A stretch of DNA of 64,000 nt, taken from contig VENI01000009.1 in NCBI GenBank assembly GCA_009711615.1, forward strand, positions 310,001 through 374,000, given 5' to 3'. The notes beneath the pieces were generated by a model. It saw only the letters and a program-made list of their open reading frames with translations. It searched no databases and was not told the origin of the DNA. Within the stretch, counting starts at the first letter, position 1. Every line of letters starts with the position of its first letter. This document shows positions 18,284-27,775 of the stretch, one piece after another. The DNA comes from Bacillota bacterium. GTDB lineage: Bacteria > Bacillota > Desulfotomaculia > Desulfotomaculales > Desulfohalotomaculaceae. Both the position numbers and the translations under genes were made by a program.

Positions 18284-19447
18284 ATGCGTCAGATTAACCA
18301 CTTTTCAATGCCTACAAAAATTATCAGCGGTGTGGATTGCAGAAATAATTTAGGAAAAGAAATCAAATCCTTGGGCGGAACCATCATTTTCGTTTGCACT
18401 GATAAAGGAATTTCAGATGCAGGTTTATTGGTTGATATTTTAAATTCTTTTAACAAGAAAAATTTAGCCTATGTAATTTTTGATGAAGTTGAATTAAACC
18501 CAACCACAGATAATGTTGAACATGGGCTAAACGTTTACTGTAATGAACAATGCGATATCCTAGTGAGTATTGGCGGTGGTAGTGCCATAGATACTGCAAA
18601 GGCCATATGTTCATTAATTAACAGTAACAGTGATAACTATGAAAGGGCCACTGTTGTAGCTGTTCCTACTGTCGCCGGAACTGGTTCAGAAGTGCTGGGC
18701 AAAGCTATTGTAACTGACATTAATAATGGTGGTAAAGAGTTAAAAAAGTTATCCGTACCACCACCATCAGTAGCCGTATTAGATCCTGTTCTACTGCAAA
18801 CCTTACCGCCACATATTGCTGCAGTTTCCGGTTTAGAAACCTTAACTCATGCCGTGGAAGGTTATGTATCCCTGGGAAGTTCTGAACTAACTGATTTATT
18901 AAATTTAAAGGCCATTGAATTAGTTGCTAAATACTTACGTCCGTATGTGGCTAATAGAACCAATATCGAGGCAGCCATTGGGATGCAAAATGCCTGTTTA
19001 TATGCCGCTATCGGTTCATCTAATGCCGGTTATGGTAATGCCTATGCCATGGCTAATTATATACATACTAACTTTAACATTCATTATGGCTTGGCATGTG
19101 CTTTAATTTTACCAAATGTAATGGAGTTTAACACTTTAGCTTGTCCAGATAAATTCATTAAAATTGCTCAATTATTTGGAGAACACACAAATAATCTACC
19201 TAACCACAAAGCAGCTTTAAAAGCCGCTGAAGCAGTTAGAAACCTTACAAAAGATATCGGAATACCGCAAGAATTAAGTATTGAAGGCCTAACCGAAGAG
19301 GGAATAAAATATTTATCCAAATATGTTTTTGACAGTGTTAGCCAACGATCTAATCCCCGAAAAAACAACCTACAGGATATAATAGATTTATATTTAAAAT
19401 CATTTGCCGTTAATAGAACTAAAAAAATGCACCTGTTGGATAAATGA
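18284..19447 (+). CDS. Iron-containing alcohol dehydrogenase family protein, altered metal site
   Basis: A 387-residue member of the Fe-ADH family, with the NAD-binding glycine motif SIGGGSAIDTAKAI and TVAGTGSEVLGKAIV. By eye alignment with FucO-type enzymes the metal ligands differ: the Asp of GxDALTH is Glu in GLETLTHAVE, the next His is Tyr (NAYAMAN), and the last His is shifted or replaced (NIHYGLA). It may act as sulfoacetaldehyde reductase (SarD is of this family) making isethionate, or reduce acetaldehyde to ethanol to recycle NAD+. No targeting peptide is visible. Its own sigma-54 promoter ties it to the lyase locus. Confidence 0.85.
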   Translation: MRQINHFSMPTKIISGVDCRNNLGKEIKSLGGTIIFVCTDKGISDAGLLVDILNSFNKKNLAYVIFDEVELNPTTDNVEHGLNVYCNEQCDILVSIGGGSAIDTAKAICSLINSNSDNYERATVVAVPTVAGTGSEVLGKAIVTDINNGGKELKKLSVPPPSVAVLDPVLLQTLPPHIAAVSGLETLTHAVEGYVSLGSSELTDLLNLKAIELVAKYLRPYVANRTNIEAAIGMQNACLYAAIGSSNAGYGNAYAMANYIHTNFNIHYGLACALILPNVMEFNTLACPDKFIKIAQLFGEHTNNLPNHKAALKAAEAVRNLTKDIGIPQELSIEGLTEEGIKYLSKYVFDSVSQRSNPRKNNLQDIIDLYLKSFAVNRTKKMHLLDK

Positions 19448-19453
19448 TATGCT

Positions 19454-19512
19454 CCCCTTAAGGTAGACAGGTTAAATTATAAAACCTCTTACTGAAAGGG
19501 GAACATTTTTTT
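19454..19512 (+). terminator. Long imperfect hairpin terminator after the ADH gene
   Basis: CCCCTT...GGTT pairs with AACC...AAGGGG over an imperfect long stem, followed by ACATTTTTTT. It would stop plus-strand transcription before the convergent NDH-2 gene. Confidence 0.65.
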
Positions 19513-20761
19513 ATTCAATATCTGCATTTTTGGGTTTCAGCTTTAAAACCTTCTTCTTATCATTATGTGTCAGCATTTTTACACCACCTAATGACAGACT
19601 GTATTTCAAAGGTATTAATCTTTTAATCCAAGCTGCCAAAGTACCCTTTAGCTTTAGTCGTTTCATTTTATTTACAGGCTCCCCCACCGCTCGACGACAG
19701 CCAATGTGTATAAGTAGTAATATCAAAGCTGATTGATAGACTTTTTTCTTTATCCCTTTAATATCTGCATAAACATTGTATGCTGCACATTTACCTTGCT
19801 GCATAGCAGCCTGGGCAGTGGCAACTACCGGTTGACCAGACTTGACATCTATAGCCAGTGCACTATCTCCAACTGCATATACTTTAGGGTTATCTACACT
19901 CTGCAGGTATTGGTTTACAATGACTCGGTTCCTATCATCTGTCTTTAGTCCAAATTTAGACGCCACACTATTTCCCTTAATTCCCCCGGTCCATATAAGT
20001 GTTGTGTGCTTAATTTCACGACCTGAGGCTAAAAAAATAGTTTGGTTTGTTACTTCCTTAATTAAATCTCCAGTAATAACCTCTACTCCCGAATCCTCCA
20101 ATGCTTTTTGAGCATATAGATATACCTTCGAAGACATCCCCGGAAGCAAGTTTTGGGTTCCTTCCACTAGAACAATTTTATAATCATCTGTATTTATATT
20201 ATAATTGTCTTGTGTTTTCCGCAATTGTTCTGCCAGTTCCCCAGCAAACTCCACACCGGTTAAGCCACCTCCACCTATTACAAAGGTAGCTTGACGCTGT
20301 TTTAATTGCTGCTTGGACAATTGTTCAAGTATGTTATTTACCTTGCATCTAATTTTCCTGGCATCTATCAAATTTTTTAAGCAAACACTGTTTTCTGCTA
20401 GTCCTTTTATATTAAAGTATTCTGGTTCACTGCCAAGGGCGTTAATCAGATACTTAAAAGATATTTTTTTATCATCATTTACGATAACACAGTTATTTTC
20501 TATATCAATGTTACTAACTTGCCCTTTTACTACTTGAACATCGGTCTGAGCAAATATTTTATTAATAGGCACCATTGTTTCCGATAGGTTTTTAGTGCCC
20601 GCTGCCGTTTGATATAGCTGCGTCACCAGTGTATGGTAACCATTTTTGTCAACTAATATTATTTTATAATCACTGTGTTTATCTATAAGCTTATTAAGGG
20701 TTTGTGCTGTTTTAATGCCTCCATAGCCTGCTCCCAATATAACAATATTTTCTTCTGCCAC
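19511..20761 (-). CDS. Type II NADH dehydrogenase (NDH-2-like)
   Basis: A 416-residue FAD/NAD(P)H oxidoreductase with two Rossmann motifs, IVILGAGYGGIKTA at the N-terminus and TFVIGGGGLTGVEFAGEL in the middle, and VYAVGDSA before the C-terminus, as in single-subunit NADH:quinone dehydrogenases. The C-terminal LILLLIHIG helix would attach it to the membrane. Start is GTG with GAGAGGTG upstream. It could oxidise NADH without ion pumping. A sigma-54-like sequence lies about 50 bp upstream (20810-20827). Confidence 0.85.
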   Translation of the reverse strand: MAEENIVILGAGYGGIKTAQTLNKLIDKHSDYKIILVDKNGYHTLVTQLYQTAAGTKNLSETMVPINKIFAQTDVQVVKGQVSNIDIENNCVIVNDDKKISFKYLINALGSEPEYFNIKGLAENSVCLKNLIDARKIRCKVNNILEQLSKQQLKQRQATFVIGGGGLTGVEFAGELAEQLRKTQDNYNINTDDYKIVLVEGTQNLLPGMSSKVYLYAQKALEDSGVEVITGDLIKEVTNQTIFLASGREIKHTTLIWTGGIKGNSVASKFGLKTDDRNRVIVNQYLQSVDNPKVYAVGDSALAIDVKSGQPVVATAQAAMQQGKCAAYNVYADIKGIKKKVYQSALILLLIHIGCRRAVGEPVNKMKRLKLKGTLAAWIKRLIPLKYSLSLGGVKMLTHNDKKKVLKLKPKNADIE

Positions 20762-20809
20762 TGTGACTCACCTCTCTATTTTGCTAGTTTATTATGTAAT
20801 AACTATACA

Positions 20810-20827
20810 TTGCAAAAACTATACCAA
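20810..20827 (-). promoter_or_regulatory. Possible sigma-54-like promoter of the NDH-2 gene
   Basis: The minus strand reads TTGGTATAGTTTTTGCAA. The GG-N10-GC spacing is right and it resembles the shell-operon promoter, but the C after GG is T and no clear activator site was found upstream. Confidence 0.35.
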
Positions 20828-20883
20828 GTATATTACATACTTAGTATTGTAATTTACAGCTGCAAAATGAGAGTATATTTTAA

Positions 20884-22035
20884 TTACCCACCAAACTTAA
20901 TATTTATATCAACTATTTCCGGGGTGTTACCAACCCTAATAGGTGGCCCCCACGTGCCAAACCCCAATGAAACTATCACCTGCAAATCCCCTTTTGACAA
21001 ATAACCCCAGTCAACTTCAAAAATTCTTTCGGTTATGAAGTTATTGGGAAACATCTGTCCACGATGTGTATGGCCAGATAACTGAAGATCTACCCCCAAT
21101 TTTTCTGCTTCATCCAGGTTATTTGGCTGATGATCCAGCAGTATTATTGGCATACGTTTATCTACATTCTTCATTAACTCCGGAAGTTTCTTACGACTAC
21201 CTTCTAAAAAACGATTCCTTGACATATCATCGCGACCAATAATGTAAAAACTATTAGCTATTTCTATTGCATCATCCCTTAATACCTGCACTTTAGATTG
21301 TTCTAAATTGGTTATAGTTTTATTAACATGCCCATTAATATACTCATGGTTTCCCAGAACGGTATACACCCCGTATTTAGGATTTAGCATCAAAAAGATA
21401 TCTGTAATTTTTCGTTCAGTAAAAAATGATGCATCACTGTCAATAACGTCACCGGCAAACAACACCAAATCAGGGTTAAGTTCGTTTATCATCTCTACCA
21501 TTTTTTCAAGCCGTTTCTCATCCATTATTTCACCAAGGTGGATATCTGAAGCCATAACTAGATGCAGTTCTTCCACAGTAGCTTTTTTGGGTATAGTCAA
21601 ATCATACCTTACTATTCCGGGATTTCTAGCATTCCAAGTACCATAAATAATAATAGCAATAACTATTATAACAGTAGCAATCGCCACCGGGTGTGGTTTG
21701 TGAGAATAATTCATTAGCCATTCTGGCAGAAAATGCAGTTTTTTATCGATAACTTTTACCAATATGATAGGTACCAAGAATAAAATAATATAAAAGAAAG
21801 CAGCTATCCAATAACTCCCCACCCAACTGACAACATTCTCTAACCCAAAGGGTAGAAATCTCTTGCCCAACCTGTCCAACAGATATGACCAAGCAATAAA
21901 CCAAAACACCAACCAATACAAACCTTTGCTAACATAAGGTATATATTTAAAAATATAATTCCATCCGGCCCATCCAATATAAAAATTTATTAAACCATAG
22001 GTGAAAAGAATTAGTATAAAAACTACTGCTACCAT
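20884..22035 (-). CDS. Membrane-anchored metallophosphoesterase
   Basis: A 383-residue protein. Four or so hydrophobic segments occupy residues 1-140, and the calcineurin-like phosphoesterase domain follows, with MASDIHLGEIM, LVLFAGDVIDSD, VLGNHEYING and LSGHTHRGQMFP giving the Asp/His/Asn metal ligands. The active site should face outside the cytoplasm or the membrane surface. Related YkuE/YaeI-type proteins act on lipid phosphates such as UDP-diacylglucosamine. The substrate here is unknown. Confidence 0.88.
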   Translation of the reverse strand: MVAVVFILILFTYGLINFYIGWAGWNYIFKYIPYVSKGLYWLVFWFIAWSYLLDRLGKRFLPFGLENVVSWVGSYWIAAFFYIILFLVPIILVKVIDKKLHFLPEWLMNYSHKPHPVAIATVIIVIAIIIYGTWNARNPGIVRYDLTIPKKATVEELHLVMASDIHLGEIMDEKRLEKMVEMINELNPDLVLFAGDVIDSDASFFTERKITDIFLMLNPKYGVYTVLGNHEYINGHVNKTITNLEQSKVQVLRDDAIEIANSFYIIGRDDMSRNRFLEGSRKKLPELMKNVDKRMPIILLDHQPNNLDEAEKLGVDLQLSGHTHRGQMFPNNFITERIFEVDWGYLSKGDLQVIVSLGFGTWGPPIRVGNTPEIVDINIKFGG

Positions 22036-22271
22036 ATCAGTTATTTTACTCCTTTAATTTTATGTTTGTTACATCTGCCCACAAATTGCTCTCCCTTTAA
22101 TATTGCGCTATACTCTAAATTATATTATAACAGTACTGTTTAAGAAAATAAGATGTGTAGTAAACTATAAAAATGGCTTCAAACTGCGATTTTATCATTA
22201 TTTTTTAGAAGGTGTTTTTCAGTTTTCTTAAAATTCATCTTATGTCTGATTCTTTAAGGAGGCTAATAAAT

Positions 22272-23126
22272 ATGTCTAAAGGTACACTTCTATTACTTGG
22301 AATCTTAATAATCATAATTTCAGTAATTATTTCCTCGCAAATAGCAAATTACCAGTTCAATAGAAACGTTAAACAAGAAGTTGCAAAATTATTTAGTAAC
22401 TTGGAAAACAAAAGTGATGTTATTAAAAAAGAGGATTTGAATACATTACCACAAAGTGTTAAAAAATGGTTAGAGTACTCCCAAGTGGTTGGAAAAGAGG
22501 GAATTAGAACCGTTCGGTTAAAACAACAAGCAACAATGAGACTTAAACCAGAAGACAAACGATGGATGCCCACCGAAGCAGAGCAATATTTCACGGTAGA
22601 CAAACCGGGATTCATCTGGAAGGCTAAAATTAAAGCAGCCCCATTTATACCCATAGTGGGAAGAGATAAGTATCATCAAGGCAAGGGACACATGCTTATT
22701 AAAATTCTTTCCTTGATAACTGTTGCAGATTCGAAAGGAAAAGAAATGGACCAGGGTACACTGTTACGATATCTCGCTGAAACGGTTTGGTTTCCCACCG
22801 CCGCTTTAAATAACTACATCACTTGGGAAGAAATAGATGAACATTCAGCAAAGGCTACCATGAGCTATGGAGGGGTAACTGCATCAGGGGTATTCACGTT
22901 TAACGATAAAGGTGAGGTTGTTAACTTTACTGCTGATAGGTATCGTGAAATAAATGGGAAATATGAAATGACAACATGGTCAGTTAATGTAAATGAATAC
23001 AAGAAACTTGATGGTATCCTGATTCCCACTAAAGGGGAAGCCATCTGGAAATTAGAAACTGGAGATTTTAAATGGTTTGAATTTCACGTCACAGAGATTG
23101 AGTATGACAAACCTAACTATTATTGA
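22272..23126 (+). CDS. Conserved hypothetical protein of the DUF6544/DUF6920 type
   Basis: A 284-residue protein with one N-terminal membrane helix (GTLLLLGILIIIISVIISS) and a large outside domain containing KWLEYSQVVGKE, RWMPTEAEQYF and WFPTAALNNYITWEEID motifs. These match a widespread uncharacterised family as I recall it, so the family name is tentative. I chose the ATG at 22272 because AAGGAGG lies 8 nt upstream; an earlier in-frame start has no ribosome site. Confidence 0.7.
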   Translation: MSKGTLLLLGILIIIISVIISSQIANYQFNRNVKQEVAKLFSNLENKSDVIKKEDLNTLPQSVKKWLEYSQVVGKEGIRTVRLKQQATMRLKPEDKRWMPTEAEQYFTVDKPGFIWKAKIKAAPFIPIVGRDKYHQGKGHMLIKILSLITVADSKGKEMDQGTLLRYLAETVWFPTAALNNYITWEEIDEHSAKATMSYGGVTASGVFTFNDKGEVVNFTADRYREINGKYEMTTWSVNVNEYKKLDGILIPTKGEAIWKLETGDFKWFEFHVTEIEYDKPNYY

Positions 23127-23129
23127 GTT

Positions 23130-23175
23130 ACAAAGTAAGCCTTAGATTAAAAACCTAGGGCTTACTTTGTTTTAC
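23130..23175. terminator. Bidirectional terminator
   Basis: ACAAAGTAAGCC...GGCTTACTTTGT forms a long stem between convergent genes, followed by TTTT on the plus strand. Confidence 0.85.
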
Positions 23176-23185
23176 ACTTTAACGA

Positions 23186-24028
23186 TTAGTGAACGTAACG
23201 ACCATGCTTCGGTATGGCTATCTCATCAAAGTTATTAACAAGGTTTTCCAACTGATTCTTTAATTCTTCCCCCTGCATGGGTAAACCATGGCTGGGAATG
23301 GCCATTGATGGATTCAAATCCTTCAGTACCTTCACCGAATTCCCTGCCGCCTTCCAATCAATAGTAAAATATTTTGGAGGGCCGTAGATTTCTTTTTCTT
23401 TGGCCAGTATTGCTTGTGCCGATTCTTGTTTCACTGTAGTAAATGCATCTCCCACAATCAACATACGATCACTGTCCCGGAAAAGAGAAACATGTCCTGG
23501 GCTATGACCCGGTGTATGTATCCAACGCCATCCTAGCATTCCCGGTACTCCTGAATCTTGCGGTAACGGCTGAATACGACTGCCTAGATTAATACCTTTA
23601 TAGGGAAAAGTGGAAGATATTTTAGCAATTAAACCCTCATCTACAGATGGGTCGGCTGGTGGATAGTCTTGCTGACCGGTAAGATATGGCATTTCTAACT
23701 TATGGGCATATACTGGGCTATTCCAGGTGCTTACTAACTCAGATATAGCTCCAACATGATCAAAGTGGCCATGAGTAAGAATTATTGCCTTTGGTTGAGT
23801 GCCTTTCCCGAAACGTCCTTCAGCAGCTAGAATAATATCTTTAGCAGTATGTGCCATTCCGGCACCCACAAGCACCCACTCACCATCATTAGCGTTAGGG
23901 TTGCCAACTATACAGGCATTAACCAGAGGAAACTGCAACAGTAATATATCTTCCGTAACTTGCATGGTTGACATGGGTTTTTCTGTAAGTTGTTGAAGTA
24001 TGTTAGTCTCTATATTTATATTCTCCAT
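23186..24028 (-). CDS. Metallo-beta-lactamase-fold hydrolase
   Basis: A 280-residue MBL-fold protein with the ligand motif THGHFDHVG (HxHxDH), a further His in HTPGHSPGH, Asp in IVGDAFTT and a last His in IPSHGLPM. These are the zinc ligands of glyoxalase II-like hydrolases. The reaction cannot be told from sequence. Ribosome site GGAGG 8 nt before the ATG. Confidence 0.88.
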   Translation of the reverse strand: MENINIETNILQQLTEKPMSTMQVTEDILLLQFPLVNACIVGNPNANDGEWVLVGAGMAHTAKDIILAAEGRFGKGTQPKAIILTHGHFDHVGAISELVSTWNSPVYAHKLEMPYLTGQQDYPPADPSVDEGLIAKISSTFPYKGINLGSRIQPLPQDSGVPGMLGWRWIHTPGHSPGHVSLFRDSDRMLIVGDAFTTVKQESAQAILAKEKEIYGPPKYFTIDWKAAGNSVKVLKDLNPSMAIPSHGLPMQGEELKNQLENLVNNFDEIAIPKHGRYVH

Positions 24029-24121
24029 TATTATGCCTCCAATTTCTTAAAGGGGTTGTAAAACTTGATGTTATTATGTATAAATATAGCCCCACCTATA
24101 CCGCCCCTATCGATTAAAAAC

Positions 24122-24158
24122 AAGAACACCAGCTGTTTTGGCCAACACTGGTGTTCTT
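24122..24158 (-). terminator. Terminator of the amidase gene
   Basis: AAGAACACCAG and CTGGTGTTCTT pair around a 15-base loop and are followed on the minus strand by GTTTTTAA. Confidence 0.85.
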
Positions 24159-24169
24159 ATCTATCAGAA

Positions 24170-25642
24170 TTATTTATTTTTTATACTTCCTTTGTATTTT
24201 TCTATTCCCGCTACGATCCCCTCTACTATCTTTTTTTGATTCTCCCCTTGCCAGAGCCATCTTTCCTCGTCAATATTACTCAGGAAACCGGTTTCAACTA
24301 ATATTGCCGGCATTTTTGTATACTTAATTACCACAAAACCGGCTTCTTTCACTTTTCTGTCCACCTGGCCAGTTCTTGGCAAGATAGAATATTGTACATA
24401 ATTAGCTAATGTATGATCTGTATTATACATGGTGAAAACTTCCAATCCCTTGGCACTGGGCCTGCCGCTGTAATTTGCATGAATACTAATAAAAGCAAAG
24501 GCATTGGTATTATTAGCCATTATTACTCTGTCTTTTAGAGAGATAGTGGTATCACCCTCCCTTGTCATCAGCACCTCATATCCTTCGTCTTCCAGACGAT
24601 CTTTCAACTGCAATGCTATACTTAAATTTATTATTCTTTCGTAATTACCCAAAATACTGGTGGCACCATTTTCTTCACCACCATGGCCAGGGTCAATGAT
24701 AATTAAATTGCTCTCAATATTTAATTCCCGTTCACTTGGTACAATTAGTATTGGTTCTGATTCCAGGGGTAATTTCCACTCTGAGGAGTATTCCTCTTTA
24801 TCTTCCTCGTCTTCTTTCGTATCCGATTCACTTTCACTCTCGCTGTCTTTACTTTCGTCACTTATTGTTTTTTTGGATAATGTAACCAGTAATTTATTTT
24901 CATATTGATCTATCTTAGTATCTGTCTCTGGGGAAATATCAAAAACCACCCGAGTGGTAGAGTCATCATGCTCACTGGTTCGTATAGACGATACCAATTC
25001 ATGCTTGAAAGTATACTTATCATCCAACTGATTAATAGTATCTTCAAGATCTATTACCAATCGTTTAGGATTATTTAATTCAAAGGCCTGTACAGACCCC
25101 TTCACCACCTCTAGCAACGTCAAAAAACTATTGCTCCCTGGGTTAACTTTAACTTCTTTTAGCTTTCGCAAATCATCATCTAATCGCTTTTCAGATATTG
25201 GTTTTAACGGAGTTATATGAATCGCCAATCCATATTGTCTTTTTTGGGCAAATACATTACAACCTAATGATTCGGCAATAAATCGAAGTGGAACCATCGT
25301 CCTTCCATCTACAACTTTTGCAGCCACATCCAGTTCTATAACTGCATTATTCTTATATGCTTTCCTTTGGTTAAGGGGAAGCTTAATAGAAACATCTTCA
25401 TTTATCCCCATTACCGTTTTGGTATTGCCATCATATGAAACTGTACTGCCAAGGCTTTCAAATATTTTACGAAAAGGTACTAGGGTACGATTAGACTCTT
25501 TATCAATAAAGGGGGCGGTATCTTCAAAATTAATTTTCTCCTGGTTTATATACACGGATACTTCTGCTAGAGCGTGTTGTGGCATTACAAAAACTATTGA
25601 CATAATTATGAAGCTAAATAATATTCGCACTGCTGTTTTCAA
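24170..25642 (-). CDS. N-acetylmuramoyl-L-alanine amidase with copper-amine-oxidase-like and AMIN domains
   Basis: A 490-residue exported cell-wall hydrolase. After a signal peptide ending near ALAEV, residues 30-150 hold two stalk-type copper amine oxidase N-domain repeats (RTLVPFRKIFESLG, RTMVPLRFIAESLG). An AMIN-type domain covers about 165-270, then an acidic Ser/Glu/Asp linker, then amidase_3 (LIIIDPGHGGEENGA, ISIHANYS, ILVETGFLSN) with the zinc His and Glu residues. It cleaves the amide between MurNAc and the stem peptide. Start is TTG with GGGAGG upstream. Confidence 0.93.
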   Translation of the reverse strand: MKTAVRILFSFIIMSIVFVMPQHALAEVSVYINQEKINFEDTAPFIDKESNRTLVPFRKIFESLGSTVSYDGNTKTVMGINEDVSIKLPLNQRKAYKNNAVIELDVAAKVVDGRTMVPLRFIAESLGCNVFAQKRQYGLAIHITPLKPISEKRLDDDLRKLKEVKVNPGSNSFLTLLEVVKGSVQAFELNNPKRLVIDLEDTINQLDDKYTFKHELVSSIRTSEHDDSTTRVVFDISPETDTKIDQYENKLLVTLSKKTISDESKDSESESESDTKEDEEDKEEYSSEWKLPLESEPILIVPSERELNIESNLIIIDPGHGGEENGATSILGNYERIINLSIALQLKDRLEDEGYEVLMTREGDTTISLKDRVIMANNTNAFAFISIHANYSGRPSAKGLEVFTMYNTDHTLANYVQYSILPRTGQVDRKVKEAGFVVIKYTKMPAILVETGFLSNIDEERWLWQGENQKKIVEGIVAGIEKYKGSIKNK

Positions 25643-25782
25643 AAGACAGTACCTCCCATAGCTGTTATTTTCTGTGATGTATATCTATATATTTCGACGT
25701 CTTACATCAGATACCTGTTACAGAATTATTTATATTTTTTATACGGATTCCAGTTGTTCTTTTAGGCTGTCAATAACAAAAA

Positions 25783-25812
25783 GAACACCGCCTACTTTTA
25801 GCGGTGTTCATA
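25783..25812. terminator. Bidirectional terminator after rex
   Basis: GAACACCGC and GCGGTGTTC with a nine-base loop; minus-strand continuation is TTTTTG, and the plus side reads ATAAAAAAA. Confidence 0.85.
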
Positions 25813-25830
25813 AAAAAATGCAATATTTTG

Positions 25831-26475
25831 TTAGATAAACTTAAAGTTTAACATTTCCCTATTGGTATGTTTAAAAGTTATTGACTCTAGAAGTGCCGTA
25901 AAATCAGCATTTTGAACATAAATGCTCTTGGGAACCTTTAGGAATGTTGGGGCAAAATTTAATATTCCTTCAATATTATTTTCAATAAATAAATTTGCTA
26001 TACCTTGGGCGTGTGTTAATGGCACCGCCATGATGCCAATTTTAACATCGTACTTACTAACTATTCCTGGAATCTCTTCCAGAGGCATAATAGTCATATC
26101 CCCTATGGTTTTACCTATTTTGGTAGTGTCACTGTCAAAAACAGCAACTATGTTGAAACCTCTTTTTTTGAATATGTCATAAGTCACTAGCGCTGCACCT
26201 ACTTTGCCCGCACCAACTAATACAACGTTCCACTTTTTATTTACCCCTAATATCTTAGAAATACTGCTAATTAAACTCTTAGTGTTATATCCCACACCCC
26301 TTGTCCCAAATTCCCCAAAAAAAGCTAAGTCTTTTCGAACATTGTGTGCTGGAATTCCAACACCTTCAGCAATATCTTTAGAAGATAGTAATTCTATTCC
26401 CTTTTCTTCTAACTGCCTAAGGTATTTCAAATAGGTTGTTAATCTGATTACAGTAGTTTCTGATATTTTTATCAT
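25831..26475 (-). CDS. rex: Redox-sensing repressor Rex
   Basis: A 214-residue Rex protein. The N-terminal winged helix contains TTYLKYLRQLEEKG and GIPAHNVRKDLAFFGEFGTRGVGY, a hallmark Rex sequence, and the C-terminal Rossmann domain has VVLVGAGKVGAAL. Rex senses the NADH/NAD+ ratio and represses fermentation and respiratory genes in Gram-positive bacteria. I chose ATG 26475 with AGGTG upstream. It is monocistronic here. Confidence 0.95.
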   Translation of the reverse strand: MIKISETTVIRLTTYLKYLRQLEEKGIELLSSKDIAEGVGIPAHNVRKDLAFFGEFGTRGVGYNTKSLISSISKILGVNKKWNVVLVGAGKVGAALVTYDIFKKRGFNIVAVFDSDTTKIGKTIGDMTIMPLEEIPGIVSKYDVKIGIMAVPLTHAQGIANLFIENNIEGILNFAPTFLKVPKSIYVQNADFTALLESITFKHTNREMLNFKFI

Positions 26476-26686
26476 CACATATCACCTTTATATTTTATTA
26501 TAGGATTCACTTATATATTTTATAATAATTTATAACTATTTACTATCATGTAACTGACAGAAAAGAGCAAATATTATTTCTGTATATAGACTTATTATAT
26601 TCATTTCATCGGTATTTAAAAAATGTTATGATAGAAAATGTATTCACATATTTCTAATTTTAGTAAACTTTAAGGATGTATCACAA

Positions 26687-27658
26687 ATGATTAATCTTAT
26701 TTACCAATGGAACCAGTTTCTGGGGAGACGTATGTTTTATGTAGTGTTAATACCTTTGTTGGTCGGGTTTGTTGCTCCAGTTGAAACCACATTGTTCTGG
26801 AATATTGTTGCTACATTATCCTTCACTTATATGACTTTCGCTGCATCCCTGGATACAAGTTTAGCAGATTTTTTAAATAGGCTTTCCAGACCTTGGCTTT
26901 CCATATGGATGTTAATTTTTATACATGGGGTTATGCCCTTAATCGCCTACATTATTGGATTGGTGTTTTACCCCGGTCCGGAAAATGAGTTCATTCGATT
27001 AGGATTCCTATTAGGGGCAACCATTCCGGTGGGTGTAACTTCAATCCTGTGGTCACAAATGGTAGGTGGTGACATACCTCTTACAATGGTAACTGTTACC
27101 CTTGACACATTGATTAGTCCTTTATTACTACCATTCTTTATAGTTTTAGTAGTCGGTAGGGCCATCCATATTGACACCATTAATCTGTTGTTGGGACTAT
27201 TTTGGATGGTTACTGTCCCTGGTATTCTTGGAATGGTGATTCATGACTATACCAAAGGCGCATACGAAAAATATACCAGATCAATTGGTGGTTTTACTTC
27301 TAAAATAGCAATTACATTGGTTATTTATATAAATGCAAGTGCCATTGCCCCAGAGATAGAGTGGAACTACTCAATTATTAAATTACTTCTGGTGATATTG
27401 ATTATTTCGATTAGTGGTTATTTAATGGGATTCCTTAGTTCATATGTTCTTAAGGGCCACCAGCGGCAACGAATGGTGTCAATGATATATGGAATAGGAA
27501 TGAGAAATAACAGTTTAGGCCTAGTGCTGGCCTTAACCTACTTCCCCCCTGCTGTAGCTTTACCAGTAACATTATCCATGTTATATCAACAACCTTTAGC
27601 TGCAATAACTTCAAAATTGCTTGAAAAATTCAGCGCGGAAGAACCTGAATCAAATTAA
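26687..27658 (+). CDS. Bile acid:sodium symporter-type (BASS/SBF) membrane protein
   Basis: A 323-residue protein of nine to ten membrane helices. GATIPVGVTSILWSQMVGGD, TLDTLISPLLLP and GMRNNSLGLVLALTYFPP are typical of the SBF-like family, whose members couple uptake of organic anions or precursors to sodium. The gene is alone between rex and a bidirectional terminator, so the substrate is not suggested by context. Confidence 0.82.
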   Translation: MINLIYQWNQFLGRRMFYVVLIPLLVGFVAPVETTLFWNIVATLSFTYMTFAASLDTSLADFLNRLSRPWLSIWMLIFIHGVMPLIAYIIGLVFYPGPENEFIRLGFLLGATIPVGVTSILWSQMVGGDIPLTMVTVTLDTLISPLLLPFFIVLVVGRAIHIDTINLLLGLFWMVTVPGILGMVIHDYTKGAYEKYTRSIGGFTSKIAITLVIYINASAIAPEIEWNYSIIKLLLVILIISISGYLMGFLSSYVLKGHQRQRMVSMIYGIGMRNNSLGLVLALTYFPPAVALPVTLSMLYQQPLAAITSKLLEKFSAEEPESN

Positions 27659-27694
27659 ATCATTTACCATATTTAAATCTCTATAACATAAGGA

Positions 27695-27736
27695 AAACCC
27701 AAGTAATGAAGACTTTTGCCACCATTACTTGGGTTT
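27695..27736. terminator. Bidirectional terminator
   Basis: AAACCCAAGTAATG and CATTACTTGGGTTT form a perfect 14-bp stem between the convergent transporter and SLH genes. Confidence 0.9.
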
Positions 27737-27775
27737 ATATAGTTCATGGACAGGGTAACTTTGATTCTCCTGATA

